A stretch of 64,000 bases of DNA from Mesorhizobium loti R88b (GTDB taxonomy: Bacteria; Pseudomonadota; Alphaproteobacteria; Rhizobiales; Rhizobiaceae): contig NZ_CP033367.1 in assembly GCF_013170845.1 (NCBI RefSeq), positions 5,457,001 through 5,521,000 on the forward strand. The letters run 5' to 3'. A model generated the notes under the pieces. That model worked only from the letters and a program-made list of their open reading frames with translations, did no database searches and was not told the DNA's origin. Position 1 is the stretch's first letter. Each line of letters starts with the position of its first letter. Of the stretch, positions 45,139 to 54,490 are shown piece by piece. Both the position numbers and the translations under genes were made by a program.

Positions 45139-46089
45139 TCAATTCGCAGCCGCCTTGCGTGCGGGATAACCGTTCGTGTGCGGCGGTACAGCCTTGAGAT
45201 AGGCGGCAATCGCGGCGCGATCCTCTGGTGTCAGTTCGGCCATGTTTCGCTGCACGTCGACCATCGCACCGCCGACGGAATCGAAATCCGGTGTGAACCC
45301 GGTCTCGAGATAATTGGCGATGTCGGCTTGCGACCAGTGGCTAAGGCCACCCTCGCCCGATGTGATGTTCGGCACGATGCCGCTGCCTTCGGCGGCCACG
45401 GCGCCAGCCAGCCATTCGTTCTTTTTTATACCGCCCGCGAAGTCGCGCGGCGTGTGGCATTCGCCGCAATGACCCGGCCCTTCGACCAGATAGCGGCCGG
45501 CCATCACAGGGGCAGGCGTGCCCACCGGCAAGGGAATGACAGGCTGATCCCTGAGATAAAGCAGTTTCCACAGGCCGATGCCGCGACGGATGTTGAACGG
45601 GAACGCCAGCGAATTGTCCGGCGCCTTGCCCGCGATCGCCGGAAGCGTCTTCAAGAAAGCATAGAGATCGGCGATATCCGATGGCTTCATGCGGGCGTAG
45701 GAGGCGTAGGGAAAGGCCGGATAGAAATGCTGGCCAGACGGCGACACGCCCTTGAGCATGGCGTTGGCGAGATCCTCGACCGACCACGCGCCGATGCCGT
45801 CCTTGGGATCTTGCGAGATGTTGGGCGGAACGAAGGTGCCAAACGGCGTCTTGAGTTCGAGGCCACCCACGAGCTGAAGCCGCGCATCGCCTTGCGAACC
45901 CGGCTTGGCATGGCAGGACGTGCAGCCGCCGGCATAGAAAATGCGCTTGCCCCTGGCGGCATCGCCCGGCCCGAGTTGCGCCAGGACCGTCGTATCGAGC
46001 CTGACCGGCGCCGACAGCAGCAACCCGGCAGCCGCGCCGGCGCCCCCCAGAACGAGGGCCACGCCGACGAGTTTCTTCAGCCATGCCAT
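45139..46089 (-). CDS. Membrane-anchored dihaem cytochrome c
   Basis: A 316-aa protein with an N-terminal membrane segment (residues 7-26) and two c-type haem sites, C56-x-x-C59-H60 (GGCTSCH) and C208-x-x-C211-H212 (GHCGECH). Such dihaem cytochromes serve as electron acceptors for periplasmic dehydrogenases, as in the small subunits of alcohol or gluconate dehydrogenases. It starts 8 bases after the stop of the c-prime-type cytochrome, forming a two-gene operon. The partner oxidoreductase is not in the window. Confidence 0.9.
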   Translation of the reverse strand: MAWLKKLVGVALVLGGAGAAAGLLLSAPVRLDTTVLAQLGPGDAARGKRIFYAGGCTSCHAKPGSQGDARLQLVGGLELKTPFGTFVPPNISQDPKDGIGAWSVEDLANAMLKGVSPSGQHFYPAFPYASYARMKPSDIADLYAFLKTLPAIAGKAPDNSLAFPFNIRRGIGLWKLLYLRDQPVIPLPVGTPAPVMAGRYLVEGPGHCGECHTPRDFAGGIKKNEWLAGAVAAEGSGIVPNITSGEGGLSHWSQADIANYLETGFTPDFDSVGGAMVDVQRNMAELTPEDRAAIAAYLKAVPPHTNGYPARKAAAN

Positions 46090-46097
46090 GGCTGAAA

Positions 46098-46535
46098 TCA
46101 GCTTTTCTTGACCCTGTAGCCCTGATGGCATGTGCCGCAATCCGAGCCGATTGCGCCGACCTGCGTCTTCAGCGCGCCGACATCGGCGGGAGCCGCCGCG
46201 ACGGCTGCCTTGACGTCGGCGAGATACTTGTCCTCGGCCGCCTTGAAGCCGGTCATATCTGACCAGATCTTCGGTCCCGCCGTGGTGTCGCCGGTATCGC
46301 TGCCTTTCGGGAACAACGCGTCGACGTCGAACTTCTCGGCATTTGCCTGCAGCGCCTGCAACTGCGTCAGCACGGCAGCAGCATCGAAGGGCTCATCGCC
46401 CTTGGCCACTTTTGCCAGGCCGCCGACGATCTTTCCGCGCTCCTTCATCAGAGCCTGCCTGTCGAGGATCGGATCGGCAAAGGCGGCCGAACCGGCGAAG
46501 GCGAGCATTGAGATGGCGATAACAAGCTTTCTCAT
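46098..46535 (-). CDS. Cytochrome c' / c556 family protein
   Basis: A periplasmic monohaem cytochrome of 145 aa with signal peptide residues 1-20 (ending AAFA). The body is a four-helix bundle with the haem site at the C-terminus, C133-x-x-C136-H137 (SDCGTCHQGYR). It is translated immediately before the dihaem cytochrome. The family binds NO or carries electrons. Confidence 0.92.
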   Translation of the reverse strand: MRKLVIAISMLAFAGSAAFADPILDRQALMKERGKIVGGLAKVAKGDEPFDAAAVLTQLQALQANAEKFDVDALFPKGSDTGDTTAGPKIWSDMTGFKAAEDKYLADVKAAVAAAPADVGALKTQVGAIGSDCGTCHQGYRVKKS

Positions 46536-46651
46536 TCATTTGGCTCCATGATGAAGGCATTTCAGGACAGGACGTTAACGGATGCGACGGGGGGAATATT
46601 CCCTTTCCTCTGACGATTTTTGCCGGGCCTTCGCAGCCACGGGCGTTGATA

Positions 46652-46686
46652 CCGAAAAAGAAAAGCCCCGGGATTGCCGGGGCCTT
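46652..46686 (-). terminator. Rho-independent terminator of sodB
   Basis: A 7-bp GC stem, extended by A-T pairs to 9-10 bp (about 46662-46671 with 46677-46686), has a 5-base loop. On the minus strand it is followed by TTTTCTTTTTC. It starts about 13 bases past the sodB stop. Confidence 0.85.
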
Positions 46687-46698
46687 TCTGACGATCGA

Positions 46699-47298
46699 TT
46701 ACTTCGCCTTTTCGTAGAGTTCCAGCACATGATCCCAGTTGATCAGGCTGTCTACGAACGCCTCGAGATATTTCGGGCGGGCGTTGCGGTAGTCGATGTA
46801 ATAGGAGTGTTCCCAGACGTCGACGCCGAGGATCGGCGAGGCGCCATGAACGAGCGGGTTTTCGCCGTTCGGGGTCTTCGAGATCGCCAGCTTGCCGTCC
46901 TTGACGGAAACCCAGGCCCAGCCCGAACCGAACTGCGTCGTGCCGGCAGCGATGAAATCAGCCTTGAACTTGTCGTAGCCGCCGAGATCGGCGTCGACCG
47001 CCTTCTGCAGCGCGCCAGGCAGCTTGTTGCCGCCGCCGCCCTTCTTCATCCACTTCCAGAAATGGATGTGGTTGTAATGCTGCGCGGCATTGTTGAAGAG
47101 GCCGGCATTCTTGCCGAACGACTGCTTGACCACCTCTTCGACCGACAGATCGCCAAGGCCGGCTTCAGCGGCAAGCTTGTTGCCGTTGTCGACATAGGCT
47201 TTGTGGTGCTTGTCGTGGTGATACTCCAGCGTCTCTTTCGACATATAGGGCTGCAAGGCCTCATAGTCGTAGGGCAGAGCGGGCAATTCAAAAGCCAT
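46699..47298 (-). CDS. sodB: Superoxide dismutase, Fe/Mn type
   Basis: A cytoplasmic enzyme of 199 aa that dismutates superoxide. The metal ligands are H27 in YHHDKHH, H77 in HYNHIHFW, and the Asp and His of DVWEHSYYIDY. The N-terminus (AFELPALPYDYEAL) lacks a signal peptide. A GGGAG site precedes the ATG, and a strong terminator follows, so it is monocistronic. Iron or manganese use cannot be settled by eye. Confidence 0.95.
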   Translation of the reverse strand: MAFELPALPYDYEALQPYMSKETLEYHHDKHHKAYVDNGNKLAAEAGLGDLSVEEVVKQSFGKNAGLFNNAAQHYNHIHFWKWMKKGGGGNKLPGALQKAVDADLGGYDKFKADFIAAGTTQFGSGWAWVSVKDGKLAISKTPNGENPLVHGASPILGVDVWEHSYYIDYRNARPKYLEAFVDSLINWDHVLELYEKAK

Positions 47299-47405
47299 GG
47301 GTAGTACTCCCTCGTGGAAAAGTCCGGTGTGGATACCGATTTAAGATAGGTCTGGAATGGATTTGGACAACTCCGGAATGAAGCGTCGGTCGCCTTTTTA
47401 TCCGC

Positions 47406-48284
47406 TCACGCGGCGGAAGTCGAATGCGCCCAATCCCAATAGAGTTCGCGCGCCTTCTTGGCCACCGGCCCGGGTTGCAGGTTGCGATCCTCGATGCGCG
47501 TGATCGGCACCACCTTGGAATGGTTGCCGGTCGAGAAAATCTCATCCGCTTCGAGGAAATCGCGCACCGACAGCGTCTTTTCCGTGGTTTTGAAGCCATA
47601 CTCGCCCAGCAGCGTCATAGTGCGCGAGCGCGTGATGCCGGACAGGAAGGTGCCGTTCGGCGCCGGCGTGAAAACGTGGCCATCCTTGACCAGAAAGATA
47701 TTGGAGCTTCCGGTCTCGGCGACATTGCCCAGCATATCGAGCACCAGCGCATTGTCGAAGCCGCGCATCTTGGCTTCGAGGATGGCGCGGCCATTGTTGG
47801 GATAAAGGCAGCCGGCCTTGGCGTTGGTCGGCATGGTTTCGATCGTCGGGCGCCGGAACGGCGACACTGTCACCGAAAACCCGGTTGGCGCGATCATCGG
47901 CGATTCATAGAGGCAGAGGCAGAACCGGGTCGAAGCGGGATCGGCCGGCACGCCCATATAGCCGCCATGCTCGGCCCAGTACATCGGCCTGACGTAGACC
48001 GCCGTCTTGCCGTCGAACTTCTTCAATCCGTCCCAGGTCAGCCCGACGATCTTTTCGGGCGTCATGTTCGGCTTGAGGCCAAGCGCGATCGCCGAGGCGT
48101 TCACCCTTTTGGCATGAAGGTCGAGGTCGGGCGCCACGCCCTCGAACCACCGAGCGCCATCAAACACGCTGGTGCCCAGCCACATGGCGTGGCTGCGCGG
48201 CCCGAGGATGGCTACATTGCCCTCGTACCAGTCGCCGTCGACATAAGTCCATGTCGCGGATTGCGCCGCTGCCGCCAGTGTCAT
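47406..48284 (-). CDS. ilvE: Branched-chain amino-acid aminotransferase (class IV PLP enzyme)
   Basis: A 292-aa fold-type IV aminotransferase, which transfers amino groups between branched-chain amino acids and 2-oxoglutarate. The PLP lysine is Lys156 in NAKAGCLYPNNGRA, and GNVAETGSSNIF and GTFLSGITRSR are family blocks. The length is in the usual range. It could alternatively be a D-amino acid aminotransferase or lyase-type member; the sequence is closest in feel to the rhizobial IlvE group that lacks the classic longer form. Monocistronic position. Confidence 0.82.
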   Translation of the reverse strand: MTLAAAAQSATWTYVDGDWYEGNVAILGPRSHAMWLGTSVFDGARWFEGVAPDLDLHAKRVNASAIALGLKPNMTPEKIVGLTWDGLKKFDGKTAVYVRPMYWAEHGGYMGVPADPASTRFCLCLYESPMIAPTGFSVTVSPFRRPTIETMPTNAKAGCLYPNNGRAILEAKMRGFDNALVLDMLGNVAETGSSNIFLVKDGHVFTPAPNGTFLSGITRSRTMTLLGEYGFKTTEKTLSVRDFLEADEIFSTGNHSKVVPITRIEDRNLQPGPVAKKARELYWDWAHSTSAA

Positions 48285-48439
48285 CGCGTTGTCCCGTTCC
48301 GATCAATCTTGTGTGACAACATTGGATGATGCTTTGGCCGCTGCCGTCAACCAGCATCAAGGAGTTTTGTTGATGCCAGCGGCGGGCGCGTTGCAATCAA
48401 GGCTTGCACCTTGCCCCGCCTCGCCTCAAAACTGTTGCC

Positions 48440-49102
48440 ATGCAATACACCGCCTATGTTTTCGACGCCTACGGTACGCTGTTCGACGTGCATGCCGCCG
48501 TACGCCGACATGCCGACCAGATTGGGCCGGACGGCCAGCTGCTGTCCGAAATCTGGCGTGCCAAGCAACTCGAATATTCCTGGGTGCGCACGCTGATGGG
48601 CGCCTATGCCGATTTCTGGCAGCTGACCGAACACGCGCTCGACTTCGCCTTGCGCAAGGTCCCTTCAGCTGATCCAAGCCTCAAGGCCAGGCTGCTGGAA
48701 GCTTACTGGCGGTTGGATTGCTACCCGGAAGTGCCGGCCGTGCTGAAGGCGCTCAAGGCTTCGGGAGCGAGGCTCGCGATCCTCTCCAACGGCTCGCCCG
48801 AAATGCTGGAAGCAGCGGTCAAGTCCGCCGCGCTCGACCAGGTTCTGGACGACATCTATTCGGTCGATGCCGTGCGGCGTTTCAAGACCGATCCGGCGGT
48901 CTACGACATGGTCGCCACTGGCTGGCGCCTCTATCCCGGCGCGGTGTCGTTCCAGTCCTCCAATCGCTGGGATATTGCGGGCGCCACCAAATTCGGCTTC
49001 CGAACGGTGTGGATCAACCGCTCCAACCAGCCCGAGGAATACCGCGACTTCCCGCCCGCCCTGATCCTGCCGACTCTTGAAGCGCTGGTGCCCGGCATCT
49101 GA
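48440..49102 (+). CDS. Haloacid dehalogenase, type II
   Basis: A 220-aa HAD-superfamily hydrolase of the L-2-haloacid dehalogenase group. The nucleophile is Asp9 in VFDAYGTLFD. Further motifs are the Ser in LSNGSP, the Lys of RFKTDPAVYDM, and FQSSNRWDIAGA, which is the family's motif-IV region. The ATG at 48440 gives the classic start; a GTG-type extension upstream is not needed. Hydrolysis of 2-chloro-type acids is the family reaction; the physiological substrate here may differ. Confidence 0.88.
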   Translation: MQYTAYVFDAYGTLFDVHAAVRRHADQIGPDGQLLSEIWRAKQLEYSWVRTLMGAYADFWQLTEHALDFALRKVPSADPSLKARLLEAYWRLDCYPEVPAVLKALKASGARLAILSNGSPEMLEAAVKSAALDQVLDDIYSVDAVRRFKTDPAVYDMVATGWRLYPGAVSFQSSNRWDIAGATKFGFRTVWINRSNQPEEYRDFPPALILPTLEALVPGI

Positions 49103-49205
49103 AGCGGTTCACCGTTTCAGCTATTCGTTTGATGCAATTCCCAAGGGAAAGCGCTATGCGCTTTTCCCGGGAAAACCGCTTCACCCTTTTCCTGGCATTG
49201 CTCCA
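49101..49205. repeat. RIME-like composite palindromic repeat
   Basis: The arms GAAGCGGTT (49101-49109) and AACCGCTTC (49174-49182) enclose an inner hairpin (GGGAAAGCG ... GCGCTTTTCCC, about 49145-49168). The final GGCATTGCTC echoes the GCAATTCC block at about 49135. It lies just after the dehalogenase stop and fits rhizobial intergenic mosaic palindromes. Confidence 0.65.
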
Positions 49206-49379
49206 GCAACAGGCTGTGGCCCTGGCGCCACAGTGGCGGCGCGGTCACAGCTTCGCCTTTGTTTGTCCACGTTCGGGCCAGAATCGGAACCGCCTATCGC
49301 CCCAGGTGTTGTCAGGCACCGGTAACAGCGGTCGGTGAATTCACGCTTTGTTGCGATTCCCGACTTAAAGAAGGCAGCT

Positions 49380-50210
49380 ATGTCCATAACCGAAATCGAA
49401 TCCTATCGCCTGAGCCGTCGCGGCTTTCTCAACGCCGCAGCATTGGGCGCCGCCTCGATTGCGGTTTCCGCATGCACCACCACTGGACCCGGACCCGGGC
49501 CGGTCGAGCCACCCCCACCCACCTATGTCGAACCGCCTCTTCCCGACTACGCGACGATGTATGCAGCCGTCAGCGATGGCGGCTTCGACCTTCCGGCGAT
49601 ACCGTTCGAACGGATCGATCCGCAGTACCTGCGTCAGATCGTCCCCGATCCGACCGGGCAGAAGCCCGGCACCATCATCGTCGATACGACCGGACATCAT
49701 CTCTATCTGGTGCGTCCGGGCGGCCAGGCGATCCGTTACGGCGTCGGTCTTGGCCGCGCCGGCTTCGAATGGTCCGGCGATGCTGTCGTCCAGTGGAAGC
49801 AGAAATGGCCGAAATGGACGCCGCCGGATGAAATGATCGCCCGGCAGCCAGAGTTGAAGCCATACAGCGCCGACAATGGCGGCATGCCCGGCGGCTTGAA
49901 GAACCCGCTCGGCGCGCGTGCGCTCTATCTTTTTCAGGGCAACGTCGACACGCTGTACCGCCTGCACGGCTCGCCGGAATGGAAATCGATCGGCAAGTCG
50001 GTCTCGTCAGGCTGCGTTCGCTTCATGAACCAGGACATCATCGATCTCTACGATCGCGTGCCGTCGAAGACGCCCGTGATCGTGACTGCCGATATCAGTC
50101 AGGCTGCGGTGGCGACGGCTAACCGGAAGGCCATCCCGATCGACGCTGGCGTGCCGGACGGATCGGTCCTGCTCGGACCGGTCAAGGCCGTCACCAACGC
50201 GATCTTCTGA
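49380..50210 (+). CDS. L,D-transpeptidase (ErfK/YkuD family) lipoprotein
   Basis: A 276-aa envelope enzyme that forms 3-3 cross-links in peptidoglycan or attaches proteins to it. The N-terminus has a twin-arginine pattern (SRRGFLNAA) and a lipobox AVSAC with Cys32, then a Pro-rich linker. The YkuD domain starts near GTIIVDTTGHHLYLV, and the catalytic motif has His196 (HGSPEW) and Cys212 in SSGCVRF. The ATG at 49380 begins MSITEIESYR and follows AAGAAGG. It stands alone between a repeat element and the hyi remnant. Confidence 0.92.
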   Translation: MSITEIESYRLSRRGFLNAAALGAASIAVSACTTTGPGPGPVEPPPPTYVEPPLPDYATMYAAVSDGGFDLPAIPFERIDPQYLRQIVPDPTGQKPGTIIVDTTGHHLYLVRPGGQAIRYGVGLGRAGFEWSGDAVVQWKQKWPKWTPPDEMIARQPELKPYSADNGGMPGGLKNPLGARALYLFQGNVDTLYRLHGSPEWKSIGKSVSSGCVRFMNQDIIDLYDRVPSKTPVIVTADISQAAVATANRKAIPIDAGVPDGSVLLGPVKAVTNAIF

Positions 50211-50265
50211 GCTGGCCGAGGGAGCGGCGGGCAGCCGTCGCTTCTTGGAGGCGAAGTTTGTTCCC

Positions 50266-51047
50266 TCAGACGGTGAAAGCTTCGCGAAACGCCCGCAGGG
50301 CTGCTTCAGGGTCTCCGGAGGCGAACGCCTCCATGCCGACAGGCCCACGATAGCCCATGTCCTTCAGCGCGTGGGCGATGCCCCGGTAATTGATCTCACC
50401 GCGCCGGGCTCCATGCGTCCGGAAACATCGGCAACCTGGACCTCACCAATCCAGGGCAGGCAGGCGCGGCACAGCTCGATCAAATTCCCTTCGCCGATCT
50501 GGGCATGGTAGAGATCGAGATTGAGGCGCAGTCCCGGCCGATTAACGCTCGAGACCAGCGCCAGCGTATCCTGCGCGCGCCCGAACGGCACGCCGGGATG
50601 GTCAACCGGCAGGTTCAAATTCTCCAGCGTGAAGGTCACGCCTTCCGCCTCGGCGAGGTCGGCAATGCGGTTCAGCGTGTCGCGCGCTTTGAGCCACATG
50701 GCACCGGTGACCGTCTCGCAAGGGGTTACCGGCAGGCCGCCATCGCCCAGCCCGGTGCCGTGCAGATTGAGCCGCGCGACGCCGAGGCGCTTGCCGACCG
50801 CCGCCGTCTCCTTCGCCGTCTTGAGCAATTCGGCGGCACCTTCGTCATCGGCCAGCCGACCGCGCAGGTAACCGTTCATGATCGAGAAGGTCGCGCCGGA
50901 CCTTTCCAGCATTGCAAGGTCGTGCTCGGGCCAGTTCCAGAGGCCGACCTGAAAACCCATTTCGGTGAGGCGCTTGACGCGCCATTCCATCGGCTTGTCG
51001 CGCCACAGCATTTCGGCGCAAGCCGCAAGCGCAAAAGTATCGGACAT
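50266..51047 (-). pseudogene. hyi: Hydroxypyruvate isomerase-type gene broken by a -1 frameshift
   Basis: The frame from the ATG at 51047 (MSDTFALAACAEMLW) encodes a TIM-barrel sugar isomerase of the Hyi/OtnI type. It includes NLHGTGLGDGG, TLENLNLPVDHPG and GEVQVADVSGRMEPG. At about 50399-50405, just after EPGA, the frame shifts. The next frame continues with the expected GEINYRGIAHALKDMGYRG and EAFASGDPEAALRAF, ending at a TGA at 50266. One missing base (GGCGCGGTGAG where GGCGCGGGTGAG would restore it) explains the break. The gene is therefore a recent pseudogene, or the base is a sequencing error. It follows a Rieske remnant. Confidence 0.85.
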
Positions 51048-51048
51048 G

Positions 51049-51155
51049 TCAGACCTCGATGTACACGCGGCCGTTCTCGACCTTCGTGGTGTAGGTTTTA
51101 GCGTGCGCTTCGCCGGTTCGGGAATCAACACGCCGCTATGTTTTGGACATTCGAG
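51049..51155 (-). pseudogene. C-terminal remnant of a Rieske [2Fe-2S] ferredoxin
   Basis: In one frame the second Rieske ligand motif CPKHSGV is read (51129-51149). After one missing base near 51127 the next frame gives DSRTGEA and the C-terminal KTYTTKVENGRVYIEV, ending in a TGA one base before the hyi ATG. The N-terminal part with the first Cys-x-His motif is gone; a stop in frame lies just upstream and the next gene begins at 51185. The tail resembles MocE-type ferredoxins. The fragment shows that hyi once belonged to a Rieske-containing operon. Confidence 0.7.
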
Positions 51156-51184
51156 CTAGCCGGGCTATCGGCCCTGGGCGTGGC

Positions 51185-52732
51185 TTAACGCCCCCGCGAC
51201 AGGCTCCCGAGAATCCCGCGCACGATCGCACGTCCGACCGAGGAGCCGACCGAGCGCACCACCGACTTGATCGCGGCCTCGGTTACGGTCTGGCGATTGG
51301 AGGGGCGCGGCGCAGGGGCGCGGCGGCCCCCCGACTGCGGCGGCGGATCGTCATTGCCGAAACCCGGAATGGTCCAGCGCGAACCGCCGCTGCCTGCCTG
51401 CTGTGCCTGCGCTTCAGCGTCCTGCGCCTCCTGCGCTTTCTTCTGCAGCATCTCAAAGGCCGATTCGCGATCGATGACCTCGTCATACTGGCCGGCGACC
51501 GGGCTTTCGGCGATCAGTTTTTGCCGCTCGGCGGCGGTTATCGGCCCGAGCCGCGACGAAGGCGGGCGGATCAAGGTGCGTTGCACCACAGACGGAATGC
51601 CTTTGGTCTCCAGCGTCGAGACCAGCGCTTCGCCGGTGGCGAGTTGGGTGATGGCGACGGCGCAGTCGAAATCGGGATTGGGGCGAAACGTTTCCGCAGC
51701 CGTCCTCACCGCCTGCTGTTCACGCGGCGTGTAGGCGCGCAATGCGTGCTGGACGCGATTGCCGAGCTGGGCCAGAACCTTTTCAGGGATATCCAAGGGG
51801 TTCTGCGTGACGAAATAGACGCCGACGCCTTTCGAGCGGATCAGGCGGACTACCTGTTCGACGCGATCGATCAGCACCTTCGGCGCTTCATCGAAAAGCA
51901 GGTGCGCCTCGTCGAAGAAGAACACCAGCTTCGGCTTGTCGGGATCGCCGACTTCCGGCAGCACCTCGAACAGTTCCGACATCAGCCAGAGCAGGAAGGT
52001 GGCGTAGAGCCGTGGGCTCATCATCAGCTTGTCGGCGGCGAGCACGCTGATGGCGCCTCGGCCGTCCCGGGTGGTGCGCATGATGTCGGAGATCCGCAAC
52101 GCCGGCTCACCGAAGAAATGGGCAGCACCCTGCTGCTCCAGTATCAGCAGCGTGCGCTGGATGGCGCCGACGGAAGGTTTGGTCACATTGCCGTAGCGCG
52201 AGCCGATCTCATCGGCACGCTCGGCGACGTTGGCCAGCAGCGCCTGCAAATCCTTCATGTCGAGCAGCAGCAAGCCTTCCTCGTCGGCGATACGGAAGGC
52301 GATGTTCATGATGCCTTCCTGCGCCTCGGTCAGGTTCATCAGCCGCGACAACAGCAACGGCCCCATCTCCGAGACGGTGGCGCGGATCGGATGGCCCTGC
52401 TCGCCGAACAGGTCCCAGAAGATGACGGGGAACTCCTGGAAATCGTAAGGGTCGAGCTTGACCTGTTCGGCCCGCTTGACCAGGAAATCCTGCGCCGTGC
52501 CCATCATGGCGATGCCTGACAGGTCGCCCTTGATGTCGGCGCAGAACACCGGCACGCCAGCATTCGAAAACCCTTCAGCCAGGATCTGCAAGGTGACGGT
52601 CTTGCCGGTACCGGTGGCGCCAGTCACCAGGCCATGGCGATTCCCATACTGCAGCAACAGCTGCTCGGGGCGCTGATAGCTGTCGTCGGGCTTGCGGCTG
52701 GCGCCGATGAAAATACTGGTGTCGTCGGCCAT
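51185..52732 (-). CDS. HerA/YjgR-type ATPase (DUF853 family)
   Basis: A P-loop ATPase of 515 aa in the HerA/FtsK branch. Walker A is GATGTGKT (residues 38-45), Walker B is LVFFFDEAH, and a sensor region reads [12 protein letters not shown]. The C-terminal tail is low in complexity (QA-rich, then Pro/Arg-rich), followed by a small conserved block near [16 protein letters not shown]. The YjgR/DUF853 group is widespread but of unknown role. It follows the tandem repeat region and is divergent from mutA. Confidence 0.9.
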   Translation of the reverse strand: MADDTSIFIGASRKPDDSYQRPEQLLLQYGNRHGLVTGATGTGKTVTLQILAEGFSNAGVPVFCADIKGDLSGIAMMGTAQDFLVKRAEQVKLDPYDFQEFPVIFWDLFGEQGHPIRATVSEMGPLLLSRLMNLTEAQEGIMNIAFRIADEEGLLLLDMKDLQALLANVAERADEIGSRYGNVTKPSVGAIQRTLLILEQQGAAHFFGEPALRISDIMRTTRDGRGAISVLAADKLMMSPRLYATFLLWLMSELFEVLPEVGDPDKPKLVFFFDEAHLLFDEAPKVLIDRVEQVVRLIRSKGVGVYFVTQNPLDIPEKVLAQLGNRVQHALRAYTPREQQAVRTAAETFRPNPDFDCAVAITQLATGEALVSTLETKGIPSVVQRTLIRPPSSRLGPITAAERQKLIAESPVAGQYDEVIDRESAFEMLQKKAQEAQDAEAQAQQAGSGGSRWTIPGFGNDDPPPQSGGRRAPAPRPSNRQTVTEAAIKSVVRSVGSSVGRAIVRGILGSLSRGR

Positions 52733-53047
52733 ATCCAGGGTCTCCGCAAACTGATGTGTCTAAAGCCGGCCTTTGCCGGAAGGTATAGTGAGGCCGTTGG
52801 GCAGCGACAATGCCAATTGCCCAAAGCGGGGCCAATTGCCCAAAGCGGGCCAATCAATCAAATCGGATTTTTGGAACTTGCGGATTTTGCTGGTGTTTGG
52901 CAATCGTTCATGGTCCGTCCACGCAAGCCGCCCTATATCTCGATGATCGAATTTTGACCTTGGAGGCACGTCGCATTGCGATAACCGACCGGGAACCGTA
53001 GACTGAACCGCACCGGCTGATGCGGCCGCATAAAACGAGGAAGATCG
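52733..53047. other. Intergenic region between the YjgR-type gene and mutA
   Basis: This 315-base spacer separates divergent genes. It contains a 19-bp tandem repeat (52812-52849) and no credible coding frame. I see no riboswitch-like structure, although a cobalamin box might have been expected before a B12 enzyme. Confidence 0.5.
52812..52854. repeat. 19-bp perfect tandem duplication with partial third copy
   Basis: Units 52812-52830 and 52831-52849 are identical, and a partial third copy (CCAAT) follows. The unit begins GCCAATTGCCCAAAG. It lies in the divergent promoter region of the YjgR-type gene and mutA. Confidence 0.9.
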
Positions 53048-54490
53048 ATGGGCGCCGGAGCCTTGACGAGGGATGCTGAACCTGTGAGCGCGGAGCGCCA
53101 GCGTTGGCTGGCCTTGGCGGAAAAGGCGCTGGCCGGTGCATCCTTCGAGGAAAAGCTGGTCTCGCATACCGACGACAACATCCGCATCGAACCCCTCTAC
53201 GACCGTGCGACCGGGACTGAGCCGATCGTGCGCGCGAATCCCCGATCGACCTGGATCGTCAGCCAGCGCGTCGACGACCCTGATATCGATCGCGCCAAGG
53301 CCCAGGTGCTTGACGATATCGCGCAGGGCGCGACGGGATTGTCGCTCGTCTTCGAAGGCGCCCCGAACGCATTCGGCTATGGCCTGCCGAGGACGGCACA
53401 AGCACTTGAGACGGTGCTGGAAGGCGTGCCCCTCAACCGGGTCCAGATCCGCATCGATACCCATCCCTGGAGTCGCCCCATGGCCGATTGGCTGGTGGCG
53501 TTCCTGAGCAAGCGCCGCTCCGATCCGGCGAAGCTCAACCTCTCCTTTGGCATCGACCCGGCGGCGATCCTTGCCGGCACCGGCCGGCTGCGCATGTCGA
53601 TCGAGGCGCTGCAGGAATCGATGCCGCAATCCTTGGCGCATTTCTTCTCGATGGGTGTTCCGGGCGTGCTGCTGGAGGCGGACGGTCGCGTCTTCCACAA
53701 TGCCGGCGCCACCGAGGCGCAGGAGCTCGGCATCATGCTGGCTTCGGCGGTCTCGTATCTCAGAATGTTCGAGAAGGCGCGGCAGCCGCTCGTCTATGCC
53801 GCACCTCACATCGGCTTCGCGCTTAGCGTCGACCAGGACCAGTTCCTGTCGATGGCCAAGGTGCGGGCCTTGCGCAGGTTGTGGGCGCGGGTGCAGGAGG
53901 CCTGCTCGATCCCCAACTCGACGGCCAACATCCATGCCGAGACATCATTCCGGATGATGACGGCACTGGACCCGGAAACCAACATACTGCGCACGACGAT
54001 CGGCTGCTTCGCGGCGGCAGCGGGGGGAGCCGATTCGATCTCCATCCTGCCGCACACGATCGCGCACGGCCTGCCGGCGGCTTTTGCCCGCCGCGTCGCG
54101 CGCAACGCGCAGCTGATCATGGCCAATGAAAGCCATGTCGACCATGTTGCCGATCCCGCCTATGGTTCCGGCGCGGTGGAGGCACTGACATCTGACCTTT
54201 GCGAAGCCGCGTGGGCGGAGTTGCAGACGATCGAGGCCGAAGGGGGTGTGCTGTCCAGCCTTCGGGACGGGCATATCCAGGGACGCGTCCGCGCTGCCGC
54301 GGCTCAACGCGACACCGCCTTCAAGACGGGCGAGCGGGCGATCATCGGCACCACGCTCTATCCCGTGAAAAACGAGCGTCCGGTCGAGACGCTGGACGCC
54401 GAGCGGCGGCCCGCCTTCACCGAAGGCGTCGTGCTGTGCGAACCGCTGTTTGCGGCCCGCATCGACCAATCCATCGGGGCCGCTTCTTGA
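53048..54490 (+). CDS. mutA: Methylmalonyl-CoA mutase small subunit, barrel domain only
   Basis: The non-catalytic partner subunit of methylmalonyl-CoA mutase, 480 aa. The sequence follows the MutA barrel ([19 protein letters not shown] as landmark; later [18 protein letters not shown], and [20 protein letters not shown]). It ends near [13 protein letters not shown], without the C-terminal B12-binding domain that completes MutA of about 620-640 aa in other bacteria. This matches the short beta-subunit form seen in some alphaproteobacteria. It is coupled to mutB by a TTGA overlap. Confidence 0.9.
   Translation: MGAGALTRDAEPVSAERQRWLALAEKALAGASFEEKLVSHTDDNIRIEPLYDRATGTEPIVRANPRSTWIVSQRVDDPDIDRAKAQVLDDIAQGATGLSLVFEGAPNAFGYGLPRTAQALETVLEGVPLNRVQIRIDTHPWSRPMADWLVAFLSKRRSDPAKLNLSFGIDPAAILAGTGRLRMSIEALQESMPQSLAHFFSMGVPGVLLEADGRVFHNAGATEAQELGIMLASAVSYLRMFEKARQPLVYAAPHIGFALSVDQDQFLSMAKVRALRRLWARVQEACSIPNSTANIHAETSFRMMTALDPETNILRTTIGCFAAAAGGADSISILPHTIAHGLPAAFARRVARNAQLIMANESHVDHVADPAYGSGAVEALTSDLCEAAWAELQTIEAEGGVLSSLRDGHIQGRVRAAAAQRDTAFKTGERAIIGTTLYPVKNERPVETLDAERRPAFTEGVVLCEPLFAARIDQSIGAAS

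Noticed and set aside
50364..51131. Taking the isomerase frame as an intact gene ending at 50364
   Set aside because: The last residues (VRSITGASPTR) do not fit the family, while the next frame continues the expected C-terminus; a frameshift explains this better.
51143..52519. A 458-codon plus-strand frame opposite the YjgR-type ATPase
   Set aside because: Antisense shadow: the minus strand shows Walker A and B motifs in the right order.
52733..53047. Cobalamin riboswitch before methylmalonyl-CoA mutase
   Set aside because: No conserved B12-box-like sequence or extended fold could be seen in this spacer.
52760..53935. A 391-codon minus-strand frame opposite mutA
   Set aside because: No domains and poor start context; mutA on the plus strand is well supported.
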